This document shows positions 1 through 7,046 of a stretch of DNA of 13,891 nucleotides, one piece after another. A program made the position numbers and the translations under genes. A model generated the notes under the pieces. That model ran no database searches. It was not told where the DNA came from and saw nothing but the letters and a program-made list of their open reading frames with translations. The first letter of the stretch is position 1, and each line of letters starts with the position of its first letter. Source of the stretch: Candidatus Hydrogenedentota bacterium (GTDB taxonomy: Bacteria > Hydrogenedentota > Hydrogenedentia > Hydrogenedentales > SLHB01); NCBI GenBank assembly GCA_003552765.1, contig PUOI01000024.1, positions 1 to 13,891 of the forward strand, read 5' to 3'.

Positions 1-950
1 ACTCCATGGACACGGCCAACAAGGTGAGCACCATTGCCGCCGAGCAGGGCCTTGACCTCGTCGCCGTTGGCGTCCCCAAGACCATTGACAACGACGTGGG
101 CGACACCGAATTCAAACTCATCGACCACACGCCCGGCTACGGCAGCGTGGCCCGGTACTGGATGGGGGCGGTGCAGAACGCCAACGAAGAAAACATGGGC
201 TCATCCCCGGCGGACCCGGTTCTCGTGCTGCAGGCCATGGGCCGCAAGATTGGTTACATCCCGGCGGCGGCGCGGTTGGCCGATCCCTGCCGCCAGATGC
301 CCTTGCAGATCTACATGGCGGAAGCCGGCGTCACGGCCGAGCAGATGCTGGACCACGTCAATGACCAGCTCAAGCGCGACGGCCGCTGTATCGTCGTGGT
401 CAGCGAAGGCTTCACCGTGGGCGACATCGGCGCGACGCGGGACGGTTTCGGCCATGTGCAATACAGCGCGTCCAAGACCACCGTGGCCCAGCAAGTGGTG
501 ACGATGCTCAACGAGCAAGGCATCGCAGCGCGCGGCGCCGCCCGGGGACAAGTGCCCGGCACGGATCAGCGCGACACCTGCGCCTATGCCAGCATCGTGG
601 ACCTGGATGAAGCGTACAAGGTTGGACAGAAGGCGGCCTTGCTCGCCCATGACGGCGAAACCGGCTACATGGCGACAATCTTGCGGACGCCGGGGCGCAT
701 CTACAACGTTACGTATGACCGGGTTCCGCTAAGCCAAGTCGCCAACAGCGAGCGGACCTTCCCCGAGAAGTGGCTCACACCAAACCGCATCGACGTAACC
801 GACGAGTTCATCCGCTACGCCCAGCCTCTCGTGGGCGAGGATTGGCCCAGCGTTCCGCTGGTGAGCGGCCGCCAGCGGTTCACGCGTTTCAAGCCCCTCT
901 TCGCGGACAAGAAGCTTCCGGCGTATGAACTGCAAGCCTTGCGGAAATGA
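1..950 (+). CDS. 6-phosphofructokinase, C-terminal part (5' end outside window)
   Basis: Phosphorylates fructose 6-phosphate to fructose 1,6-bisphosphate in glycolysis, in the cytoplasm. The reading frame is open to the window edge, and the first visible residues (S-M-D-T-A-N-K) match the segment just after the GGDD/GGND phosphate-donor loop, so the ATG at position 6 is internal and the real start lies upstream. Counting from that Met, PKTIDND is at residues 24-30 (catalytic Asp in TIDND), MGR at 78-80 and SEGF near 134-137. The Lys in PKTIDND, where E. coli PfkA has Gly, is the residue associated with pyrophosphate-dependent and related PFK clades, so this may be a PPi-using enzyme; the donor loop that would decide is off the window. 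The family call is firm, the donor is inferred. The gene ends 42 bases before the nucleotidyltransferase gene. Confidence 0.93.
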   Translation, partial: SMDTANKVSTIAAEQGLDLVAVGVPKTIDNDVGDTEFKLIDHTPGYGSVARYWMGAVQNANEENMGSSPADPVLVLQAMGRKIGYIPAAARLADPCRQMPLQIYMAEAGVTAEQMLDHVNDQLKRDGRCIVVVSEGFTVGDIGATRDGFGHVQYSASKTTVAQQVVTMLNEQGIAARGAARGQVPGTDQRDTCAYASIVDLDEAYKVGQKAALLAHDGETGYMATILRTPGRIYNVTYDRVPLSQVANSERTFPEKWLTPNRIDVTDEFIRYAQPLVGEDWPSVPLVSGRQRFTRFKPLFADKKLPAYELQALRK

Positions 951-964
951 ACAGCCGAGACGCC

Positions 965-982
965 CTCCCTTGAATGAGGGAG
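965..982 (+). promoter_or_regulatory. Small hairpin covering the ribosome binding site of the nucleotidyltransferase gene
   Basis: A perfect 6-bp inverted repeat (ctccct at 965-970, agggag at 977-982) with a 6-base loop lies between the PFK stop and the next start. The right arm is the only Shine-Dalgarno-like sequence for the ATG at 993, so folding would hide it. No T-run follows, so it is unlikely to be an intrinsic terminator. A regulatory role is inference; such short stems also occur by chance. Confidence 0.35.
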
Positions 983-992
983 CATTTCTGGA

Positions 993-1340
993 ATGGATAC
1001 GGCAGAAGCTTTAGACTCGGCGCGCCGGTTCGCTCAGCTGGTGACGGAGCGCTTGTATGTCGAGGAAGTGTTTCTTTTCGGTTCGTGTGTTACGGGGCGG
1101 GGTACCGAGGATTCGGACATTGACCTCGCCGTCATCGTGCATGAAATTGAAGGCGACATCCTTGAAGCGAAGACCCAGCTTTTCCGTTGGCGTCGCGAAA
1201 TCGACGTGCGGTTGGAACCGTTATTGCTGGAATCCATCCGGGATCCCAGCGGATTTCTTGAGCACATCCGGGCTTCGGGCATTGAACTCTATCCAGAGGA
1301 TAAGACCGGCGCGCTTGTGAAGCCGGGCGGTCCGCGGTGA
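993..1340 (+). CDS. Minimal nucleotidyltransferase (MNT-type, pol beta superfamily)
   Basis: A 115-residue protein with the pol beta-type nucleotidyltransferase core and little else. The signature G30-S31 followed by S41-D42-I43-D44 gives the two metal-binding aspartates, and D71 in the I-D-V-R-L strand supplies the third, so the active site looks intact. Family members transfer nucleotides, often AMP, to a protein or RNA hydroxyl. Many serve as the antitoxin (MNT) of HEPN/MNT toxin-antitoxin pairs, AMPylating the HEPN RNase. Here no HEPN partner is seen: the neighbours are phosphofructokinase and gnd. The start is supported by GAGGGAG at 976-982, ten bases upstream. The substrate is unknown; it could be an orphan antitoxin or act on another target. 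Confidence 0.85.
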   Translation: MDTAEALDSARRFAQLVTERLYVEEVFLFGSCVTGRGTEDSDIDLAVIVHEIEGDILEAKTQLFRWRREIDVRLEPLLLESIRDPSGFLEHIRASGIELYPEDKTGALVKPGGPR

Positions 1341-1395
1341 AGCGGCGGGATGCATAACATTATCATCAATAAACCAGCACAAAGGGAGATAGACC

Positions 1396-2850
1396 ATGAG
1401 CAAAGAGATGGACATCGGACTGGTCGGACTCGCCGTGATGGGCGAAAACCTGGTCCTGAACATGGAGAGCAAGGGGTTCAGCGTGGCGGTCTTCAACCGC
1501 ACCGTGTCGAAGGTGGATGACTTCGTGAACGGCCGCGGAAAGGGCAAGAATATTGTGGGGTGCCAAAGTGTGGAGGAACTCTGCAACAGCCTCAAACGCC
1601 CCCGCAAGATCATGATCATGGTGAAGGCGGGCAAGCCCGTGGACGCGTTTATCGAGCAGGTTCTGCCTTACCTGGAGCCCGGCGACATTCTCATCGACGG
1701 CGGCAACAGCCACTTCCCGGATAGCATCCGCCGGACGCAGTACCTCGAGGAGAAGGGGCTGCGCTTCATCGGCACGGGCGTGTCCGGCGGCGAGGAAGGC
1801 GCGCTCAAGGGGCCGTCCATCATGCCGGGCGGTTCCCCGGACGCATGGGAGCACGTCAAACCCATCTTCCAGGGCATCGCGGCCCACACGGCCGACGGCG
1901 AGCCCTGCTGCGACTGGGTGGGCGAAGGCGGAGCGGGTCACTTCGTGAAGATGGTCCACAATGGCATCGAATACGGGGACATGCAGCTCATCTGCGAGGT
2001 TTATCAGCTCATGAAGGACGGCCTCGGAATGAGCAACGAAGAGATGTGCCAAGTTTTCGATGAGTGGAACAAGGGCGAACTCGACTCCTATCTCATTGAG
2101 ATCACGCGGGACATCCTCGGCTACAAAGACGAAGACGGCAACTACGTTGTTGATTTGATCCTAGACACCGCCGGCCAGAAAGGCACGGGCAAATGGACCG
2201 GGATTGAGGCGCTGAGTCTGGGGCAGCCCCTGACACTCATTGGCGAGGCGGTGTTCGCCCGCTGTCTGTCCGCCCTGAAGGAAGAGCGTGTGGCGGCGTC
2301 CAAGGTGCTCGAGGGCCGCGTAAAGGCGTTCGATGGCGACAAGAAGGCCTTCCTCGATGACATGCGTCAAGCGCTTTACGCCTCGAAGATCGTGAGCTAT
2401 GCCCAAGGCTATCAGCTCATGCGGGAAGCCGCCAAGGAGTACGGCTGGCATCTGAACTACGGCGGCATCGCCCTCATGTGGCGAGGCGGCTGCATCATCC
2501 GGTCGGTATTCCTGGGCAAGATTCGCGACGCCTTCGAGAAGAACCCCGATTTGACGAACCTTCTGCTGGATCCCTTCTTCAAGGACGCCGTGGTGAATGG
2601 GCAAGCCGCTTGGCGACGGGTCGTGGGCCAGGCGATGAGTATGGGCGTTCCCGTTCCCGCCATGTCGAGCGCCCTGGCGTATTTCGATGGCTACCGAACC
2701 GAACGCTTGCCCGCCAACTTGCTGCAGGCCCAGCGGGATTACTTTGGCGCGCACACTTACGAACGGATTGACAAGCCGCGTGGCGAGTTCTTCCACACCA
2801 ACTGGACCGGCCGTGGCGGTCAAACCTCTGCTTCAACCTACACGGCATAA
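1396..2850 (+). CDS. gnd: 6-phosphogluconate dehydrogenase, decarboxylating
   Basis: Catalyses 6-phosphogluconate + NADP+ to ribulose 5-phosphate + CO2 + NADPH, the last oxidative step of the pentose phosphate pathway, in the cytoplasm. At 484 residues it has the usual full length of the long (dimeric) Gnd type. The N-terminal Rossmann domain has GLAVMG at residues 11-16 and N34-R35-T36, the latter characteristic of NADP preference. VSGGEEGA is at 129-136, and K185 and E192 in the [17 protein letters not shown] segment correspond to the catalytic Lys and Glu. The C-terminal all-helical domain includes the family signature [17 protein letters not shown] at about 1383-1388 supports the start. 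The 55-base gap before it holds an AT-rich patch (about 1350-1378) that could hide a weak promoter, but no convincing hexamer pair is visible. Confidence 0.97.
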   Translation: MSKEMDIGLVGLAVMGENLVLNMESKGFSVAVFNRTVSKVDDFVNGRGKGKNIVGCQSVEELCNSLKRPRKIMIMVKAGKPVDAFIEQVLPYLEPGDILIDGGNSHFPDSIRRTQYLEEKGLRFIGTGVSGGEEGALKGPSIMPGGSPDAWEHVKPIFQGIAAHTADGEPCCDWVGEGGAGHFVKMVHNGIEYGDMQLICEVYQLMKDGLGMSNEEMCQVFDEWNKGELDSYLIEITRDILGYKDEDGNYVVDLILDTAGQKGTGKWTGIEALSLGQPLTLIGEAVFARCLSALKEERVAASKVLEGRVKAFDGDKKAFLDDMRQALYASKIVSYAQGYQLMREAAKEYGWHLNYGGIALMWRGGCIIRSVFLGKIRDAFEKNPDLTNLLLDPFFKDAVVNGQAAWRRVVGQAMSMGVPVPAMSSALAYFDGYRTERLPANLLQAQRDYFGAHTYERIDKPRGEFFHTNWTGRGGQTSASTYTA

Positions 2851-2926
2851 GCCGGTGGTAGGCGGCACGTTTTAGCATATCGACAGCGAGTCCCGGTGAG
2901 ACCCCGGCGAACCTCTTGGTTTGGAG

Positions 2927-2977
2927 TTGTGTGACAGCCCAAGGGCCTTTTGCTGGGTCCGCCGGGGCTTGTGTGAC
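2927..2977 (+). repeat. Two 9-base direct repeats TTGTGTGAC upstream of the TIM-barrel gene
   Basis: TTGTGTGAC occurs at 2927-2935 and again at 2969-2977, 42 bases start to start, about four helical turns, in the 158-base gap before the gene at 3009. Same-face spacing and the location suggest a possible paired protein-binding site, but a repeated 9-mer by chance is not very unlikely here, and no clear promoter is seen beside it. Confidence 0.3.
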
Positions 2978-3008
2978 TTGGAACGGCTCCCCCGTCAAGG
3001 AGGCAATC

Positions 3009-3917
3009 ATGACAGAACACTGGTCCAACTATCTTCGCGCCGGGATTGTGCATTTCATGGCCTTCCCTGAATGTATGGATGGAGAAGGTCCCGTGGCCGA
3101 GACCGTCGAGCGCATTATCCAAGACGATTTCTTCGAGGTGATTGAGATTACTCAAGTCAAGGATGAAAAGACGCGCGAGAGCTTGCGGGACCTTTTTGAA
3201 CAAAGCGGCATTACGGCCTGTTTTGGCGCACAGCCTTATCTGCTGAAAGGGGGCTACGATCTCAACCACGCCGAACTCGAGACCCGTGGCAAGGCGGTGG
3301 CTGACGTGAAGCGCGGGATTGATCAGGCCGCCGCCATGGGATGCGCCTCGGTCACGGTGGTGAGCGGTCCTGTTGCGAACGACAAGCCCCCAGCGCGTGA
3401 ACGTCTCATCGAGACCCTCACGGAATTGGCGGCGTACGCCCAAGTCAAAGGCCTCACGTTATCCCTTGAGACATTCGATCAGGTCGCCTACGGCAAAAAC
3501 CGCCTTATCGGGCCGACCGAGGAGGCTTTGGCCGTCTCCGAAATGGTGCGGGAGGAGCAACCGTCCTTCGGGCTGCTCCTTGACCTCAGCCATCTGCCGC
3601 TTCTTGGGGAAACGCCTGAACATGCCTTGGGAACTGCTGGACACCACCTTGTGCATGCGCACATCGGCAACTGCGCCATGGATGACCCCGAACATCCCGC
3701 CTTCGGTGACACGCACCCCCGCTTTGGCGTGGAAGGCACGCGCGTCGGAGTAAACGAACTCGCTGCGTTTCTGCGGCAGCTTCTTGAAATCAACTATCTG
3801 TCCAAGGGAAGGCGGGGGATCGTTAGTTTCGAGGTAAAACCGATGGCCGGCGAATCCAGCGAGGCCGTCATCGCGGGATGCAAGCGCGCCCTAAACGAAG
3901 CCTGGCGGCTGGTGTGA
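3009..3917 (+). CDS. Xylose-isomerase-like TIM-barrel protein (sugar isomerase/epimerase family)
   Basis: A 302-residue protein of the AP-endonuclease-2/xylose-isomerase-like TIM-barrel superfamily. These enzymes use a bound divalent metal to isomerise or epimerise ketoses, inosose or keto-sugar acids. Candidate metal ligands occur in the expected order: E154 (SLETFD), D192 (LLDLSH), H216/H218 (VHAHIGN) and E275 (SFEVKP). The start chosen is the ATG at 3009 because AAGGAGG (2997-3003) lies five bases upstream; the frame is open back to 2916 but that extension looks non-coding. There is no signal peptide, so it should be cytoplasmic. It lies downstream of gnd on the same strand after a 158-base gap, so may be transcribed separately. 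The substrate cannot be told from sequence; it resembles the other TIM-barrel protein here (9613-10434) in fold only. Confidence 0.85.
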   Translation: MTEHWSNYLRAGIVHFMAFPECMDGEGPVAETVERIIQDDFFEVIEITQVKDEKTRESLRDLFEQSGITACFGAQPYLLKGGYDLNHAELETRGKAVADVKRGIDQAAAMGCASVTVVSGPVANDKPPARERLIETLTELAAYAQVKGLTLSLETFDQVAYGKNRLIGPTEEALAVSEMVREEQPSFGLLLDLSHLPLLGETPEHALGTAGHHLVHAHIGNCAMDDPEHPAFGDTHPRFGVEGTRVGVNELAAFLRQLLEINYLSKGRRGIVSFEVKPMAGESSEAVIAGCKRALNEAWRLV

Positions 3918-4016
3918 ACCCTGGGCATGAGAAGCCTTCTTGGATGGAACCGGCGTACTCATCATCCCATGCGCCACGAGGCGGAGACATCGAATAACTA
4001 CGCAGGCTCTGGCGTC

Positions 4017-4025
4017 TGGTATACT
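4017..4025 (+). promoter_or_regulatory. Possible extended -10 promoter for pilT
   Basis: TGG followed by TATACT (hexamer 4020-4025) matches an extended -10 element with one mismatch to TATAAT. No good -35 is seen at the usual spacing, which is tolerated for extended -10 promoters. It would give a leader of roughly 140 bases before the ATG at 4172. The rest of the 254-base gap (3918-4171) holds a short GT-rich run just after this site and no convincing gene. Confidence 0.4.
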
Positions 4026-4171
4026 TGTGTGTGTGCGTGATGTAGAATCAAACAAGGCTTCCGTTCGTGTTCCAAAGGCGCGCCGGGGCGGGGACAAGGG
4101 CGTATCCAGCGTGTGTTGCGTTTGCAGGTAAGGAATTTCCCGGAACAATTGCTCAATAGGGGGTAGATTCA

Positions 4172-5275
4172 ATGTTTAATCTACAGAAGATAGTTGCGTA
4201 TGCGGTAAAGCATGGCGCATCGGATGTGCATTTCACCGTGGGAAGCCCGCCCGCCATCCGGATTGACGGCAAGATCCACTTCGTGGGAGAGGATGTGCTT
4301 GCCCAGAAAGACACCGAACGCTTTCTCGACGAACTCATGACCGAAAGGCAGCGAAAGCGGTTCGATGAGACCGGCGATTACGATCTTGCCTATAGCATCG
4401 CCGGTCTGGGACGGTTTCGTGTCAATGTTCTACTGCAACGGGGAAGTGTAGGGATCGTGATGCGGTACGTGAAGGCGAAGATTCCCAGCTTTGACGAGCT
4501 AAATCTCCCCGTGCGCGCCATGGAAAAGATCGCCACGATGCCGCGCGGTCTGGTGTTGATCACGGGAACCACGGGCAGCGGCAAGTCCACCTCGTTGGCT
4601 GCCCTGGTGGACAAGATCAACCAGAACAACCGGTGTCACATCGTGACGCTTGAAGATCCTATAGAATACTTGCACGTCAATAAGAAGAGCATCGTCACCC
4701 AGCGGGAAGTCTCCATCGACACGCAGAGCTTCATCACCGCCTTGCGCGCCGTCATGCGCGAGGACCCCGATGTCATTCTGGTGGGTGAGATGCGCGACGC
4801 CGAGACCTTCCAAGCCGCCATCAGCGCGGCCGAAACGGGCCACTTGGTGTTCAGCACGCTTCACACCACCAACGCCATGCTCACCATCGACCGCATCATG
4901 GACCTTTTCCCCGCCAATCAGCAGGACCAGGTCCGTTCGCAGCTCGCCTTGCAACTCAAGGCGTGCGTGGCGCAGCGGCTCATCCCGACCATGGACGGGG
5001 AAGGCCGCGTTCCCGCCGCCGAGGTGATGTTCACGACCCCGGGCATCGCCAACCTCATCCGGGAGAACAACATCAAACAGATCATTACGGCCATCGCGGG
5101 CGGTCAGGAAGAAGGGATGCAGACATTCAATCAAAGTCTCGTCAAGCTCGTGAAGGAGCGCTTGATCTCGCAAACCGAGGCCGAGTGGTGGTCGGACAAC
5201 CCCGACGAACTCAAGATGAACCTCCAGGGCATTTTCCTCAGCAGCACAAGCCGCGGCGGCATCCTGAAGAAATAA
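4172..5275 (+). CDS. pilT: Type IV pilus retraction ATPase, PilT family
   Basis: Cytoplasmic hexameric ATPase that powers depolymerisation (retraction) of type IV pili for twitching motility, adhesion or DNA uptake. The 367-residue length is typical. It has an N-terminal PAS-like region (about 1-100), Walker A GTTGSGKST at 132-140, the Asp box with VTLEDPIE at 158-165, Walker B with ILVGEMRD at 202-209 (catalytic Glu 206) and the His box STLHTTNA at 228-235. The C-terminal TPGIANLIRE segment (289-298) corresponds to the PilT-specific AIRNLIRE region needed for retraction, which separates it from PilB/GspE, and there is no tetracysteine zinc motif. The start has AGGGGG at 4158-4163, eight bases upstream. 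No other pil gene is near. A PilU-like paralogue cannot be excluded, so the exact subtype is slightly uncertain. Confidence 0.95.
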   Translation: MFNLQKIVAYAVKHGASDVHFTVGSPPAIRIDGKIHFVGEDVLAQKDTERFLDELMTERQRKRFDETGDYDLAYSIAGLGRFRVNVLLQRGSVGIVMRYVKAKIPSFDELNLPVRAMEKIATMPRGLVLITGTTGSGKSTSLAALVDKINQNNRCHIVTLEDPIEYLHVNKKSIVTQREVSIDTQSFITALRAVMREDPDVILVGEMRDAETFQAAISAAETGHLVFSTLHTTNAMLTIDRIMDLFPANQQDQVRSQLALQLKACVAQRLIPTMDGEGRVPAAEVMFTTPGIANLIRENNIKQIITAIAGGQEEGMQTFNQSLVKLVKERLISQTEAEWWSDNPDELKMNLQGIFLSSTSRGGILKK

Positions 5276-5340
5276 GGGATGGAGTCTGAGCCTATTGCAT
5301 GCCGTCAAGCGCAGGGAACTGCGTTGCGCCGCCTGTTCGC

Positions 5341-5371
5341 CCCCCATCGCCATACTGTATGGCGGTGGGGG
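5341..5371 (+). terminator. Long GC-rich hairpin downstream of pilT (possible mRNA 3' end, no T-run)
   Basis: A 14-bp stem (5341-5354 with 5358-5371) with one G-U wobble and a 3-base loop (ctg), 65 bases after the pilT stop. No T-run follows on the plus strand, and the minus-strand side also lacks one, so it is not a classical intrinsic terminator. It could be a 3'-end stabilising structure, a Rho-assisted terminator or part of a structured RNA. The stem is seen directly; its role is inferred. Confidence 0.4.
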
Positions 5372-5584
5372 TTGGCGCTATTCCGGGCGCCAATTCCCGG
5401 CTCCCAGCTGGCCCAGGGATACGGCAGACAAGGAGCCAGCGCCCATGCCCGCGCCTGGAAGCACTGCCTCTATCGCCATGACTCCGCACCGAATGGGAGA
5501 GGACATACCGCTGGAACGAGTGAAAACGGTTCGTGCGAATCTCAATCCCACGACCGTGATCGTTTCGCGGCGGGACTGATGCTA

Positions 5585-5593
5585 TGGTAAAAT
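5585..5593 (+). promoter_or_regulatory. Extended -10 promoter six bases before the ATG at 5600 (leaderless transcript candidate)
   Basis: TGG followed by TAAAAT (hexamer 5588-5593) is a near-consensus extended -10. The ATG at 5600 starts six bases after the hexamer, exactly where transcription would be expected to begin, and there is no Shine-Dalgarno sequence between. The -35 region (around 5563-5570) is poor, which extended -10 promoters tolerate. It would drive the three-gene envelope operon 5600-8991. Confidence 0.6.
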
Positions 5594-5599
5594 CAAGCC

Positions 5600-5938
5600 A
5601 TGAATGACTCGCCTACAGGGAAGGCCCGCCGGGTCTTGGACATGCTTGAGGGCAACCGCGACACGTTGGCGCTTGTAGCCAGCGTGACGGTCGGTTTCAT
5701 TCTTCTGCCGCCCATTCTCTTGCTGCAACAGGCCGATATTCTGACCATGGCCGTGCGGATTGGGCTGGCGTTTGTGGTTACGTACGTAGTTGTGTTTGTG
5801 TTTGTCCATATTGGCCAACACATCTTGTACAACGAATTGGAACGTCAACGCCGCCAGGAAGAAGCGGATGAGGCCGAGGCGGCGCATGATAAACAGCAAT
5901 CCCAAGAGCGAGGTGGAGATACTCATGAAACGGCATAG
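5600..5938 (+). CDS. Small two-helix membrane protein, unknown function
   Basis: A 112-residue protein I do not recognise. It has two predicted membrane helices, about residues 22-43 (leucine/valine-rich with a PP in the second half) and 50-72, then a highly charged Glu/Arg/Gln-rich tail (78-112) that probably forms a cytoplasmic helix or coiled coil. The N-terminus (1-20) is hydrophilic with no cleavable signal, so both termini are likely cytoplasmic. It is the first gene of an apparent operon and overlaps the prolyl isomerase gene by 14 bases, implying translational coupling. No ribosome binding site precedes the ATG, but a -10 box lies six bases upstream, fitting leaderless translation. 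Context suggests an envelope-related role; nothing in the sequence gives a biochemical function. Confidence 0.75.
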   Translation: MNDSPTGKARRVLDMLEGNRDTLALVASVTVGFILLPPILLLQQADILTMAVRIGLAFVVTYVVVFVFVHIGQHILYNELERQRRQEEADEAEAAHDKQQSQERGGDTHETA

Positions 5939-7046
5939 GCTTGCCTGGAGCGTGTGGTTAGGAATAGCGGTTTTGATGGCGGTTCCGTCGGGTGCTCAAG
6001 CGCCGGATCTCTCCGGGATGGACGTGGTGCTGCGATCGGTGCCCGATGGGCCGGTGGCGAACGTCCTGGGCACTACGGTGCAAGCCGAGGACTTCATTGA
6101 TCTGTACAAGAGCGAACTGGCCCGGGTCGAGGTGCAGCATCCCAACATTACGTTGAGTGATGGCATGCGGGTTGAGCTGGGTCTGCGGACGCTGGGCACG
6201 ATTGTGGAAAGGGAAGTCCTCTACAAGGAAGCCCAGGACCGGGGGCTGAGTATTTCCGACAGCGAACTCGAGAGCGAATGGGGGGAAGAGTTGAGAAGGC
6301 TTCAGTATGCCCTGTCCGAGGATGATACGGAGCCGCTTTCGGATATGGAGGTGTTGCAGTACATAGGCGCCACGCCGGAGAGCGCCGTTGAGGCGTTGCG
6401 GAAAGCGTTGCTCATCGAAAAGGCGCGCGAAGAGATCGCCAGCGAACGGGGCGTCTCCGTTTCGGAAGACGAGGCGCGCGAGTTTTTCGAGGAGCATCAG
6501 CACCGGTTCTCGGCGCCGGACATGCTGCATATCAGACAGATATTCATCGAGGCGCCGCCGTCTGGAGAGGGTTCGGGAGCCGCGGAGCGGGATGAGGCCC
6601 GCGCCTCGGCCGAGGAAGCGCTGAGCATGATTCGGGCGGGCCAGAGTTTCGGGGCGGTCGCCCGTGCGCGCTCGGACAGCAGAGACGCGGACGAGGGCGG
6701 CGATCTCGGCCCAATGCCCGCACAGGAATTGCCCCCGTTCTACGTGGAAGAAGCCTCGAATCTGGATGTGGGCGGAACGAGCGGGATCATCGAGAGCGCC
6801 TACGGGTATCACATCATCCGGTTGGAGGATCGCGAGGAGGGCGAAAGCCCCAGTTTTTCGGATATGGAAGAAAGGGTCACGGCGTTTCTCCGCGCGCAGA
6901 AAGAAGATGAGGCCGTGCAAGCGTTCGTGTCGGAACAGCTGCAGGAAGGCCCGGAAGTGCGGGTTTACCTTGAGCTGGACAGGCAACTGGCGTTTCGTCC
7001 GGACATCGTGGAGGAACTCCAAATGAATCTTCATGGTCCACAATAG
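5925..7046 (+). CDS. Secreted parvulin-type peptidyl-prolyl cis-trans isomerase (SurA/PrsA-like)
   Basis: A periplasmic folding catalyst/chaperone of the PpiC/SurA/PrsA class, 373 residues. The start at 5925 is chosen because it yields a good signal peptide (MKRHR, a hydrophobic core, then A-Q-A near residues 24-26) and has GGAG six bases upstream; the frame is open to 5790 but that part is the shadow of the preceding gene. Residues about 45-190 form a helical SurA_N/trigger-factor-like region, and about 200-302 the parvulin rotamase domain (LHIRQIF, then FGAVARARSDS, GGDLG and YGYHIIRLED, the standard parvulin landmarks). A C-terminal helical tail follows. There is one parvulin domain, unlike E. 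coli SurA with two. It overlaps both neighbours by 14 bases, so is likely co-translated with the membrane protein and the M23 peptidase, which may be a client. Confidence 0.9.
   Translation: MKRHRLAWSVWLGIAVLMAVPSGAQAPDLSGMDVVLRSVPDGPVANVLGTTVQAEDFIDLYKSELARVEVQHPNITLSDGMRVELGLRTLGTIVEREVLYKEAQDRGLSISDSELESEWGEELRRLQYALSEDDTEPLSDMEVLQYIGATPESAVEALRKALLIEKAREEIASERGVSVSEDEAREFFEEHQHRFSAPDMLHIRQIFIEAPPSGEGSGAAERDEARASAEEALSMIRAGQSFGAVARARSDSRDADEGGDLGPMPAQELPPFYVEEASNLDVGGTSGIIESAYGYHIIRLEDREEGESPSFSDMEERVTAFLRAQKEDEAVQAFVSEQLQEGPEVRVYLELDRQLAFRPDIVEELQMNLHGPQ

Larger units (their letters stand above)
5276..5599. other. 324-base gap after pilT with strong inverted repeats
   Basis: No convincing protein gene: the short open frames here lack ribosome binding sites and have Arg/His/Pro-rich shadow-like composition. 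The first half is strongly self-complementary: a 14-bp stem at 5341-5371, an adjacent 7-bp stem (ttggcgc 5372-5378 with gcgccaa 5387-5393) and a competing 5-bp pairing (ccggg 5383-5387 with cccgg 5396-5400). A further 6-bp pair is ggctcc (about 5399-5404) with ggagcc (about 5434-5439). I could not match it to a riboswitch, 6S or SRP RNA. The gap ends with the promoter at 5585-5593. It may hold the pilT mRNA 3' end or an unrecognised structured RNA. Confidence 0.5.

Noticed and set aside
2916..3008. N-terminal extension of the TIM-barrel protein to 2916
   Set aside because: The ATG at 3009 has a near-perfect AAGGAGG five bases upstream and the extension has no family-like sequence.
5500..5580. 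Glycine- or cobalamin-riboswitch-like words in the gap before 5600
   Set aside because: Only short scattered word matches; the conserved core arrangement of either class could not be assembled.
5279..5590. Open frame of 103 codons directly after pilT
   Set aside because: No ribosome binding site, Arg/His-rich unstructured composition, and overlaps the strong hairpins and the promoter before 5600.
5790..5924. N-terminal extension of the prolyl isomerase to 5790
   Set aside because: It would overlap the membrane protein gene by about 150 bases and would bury a clear signal peptide beginning at 5925.
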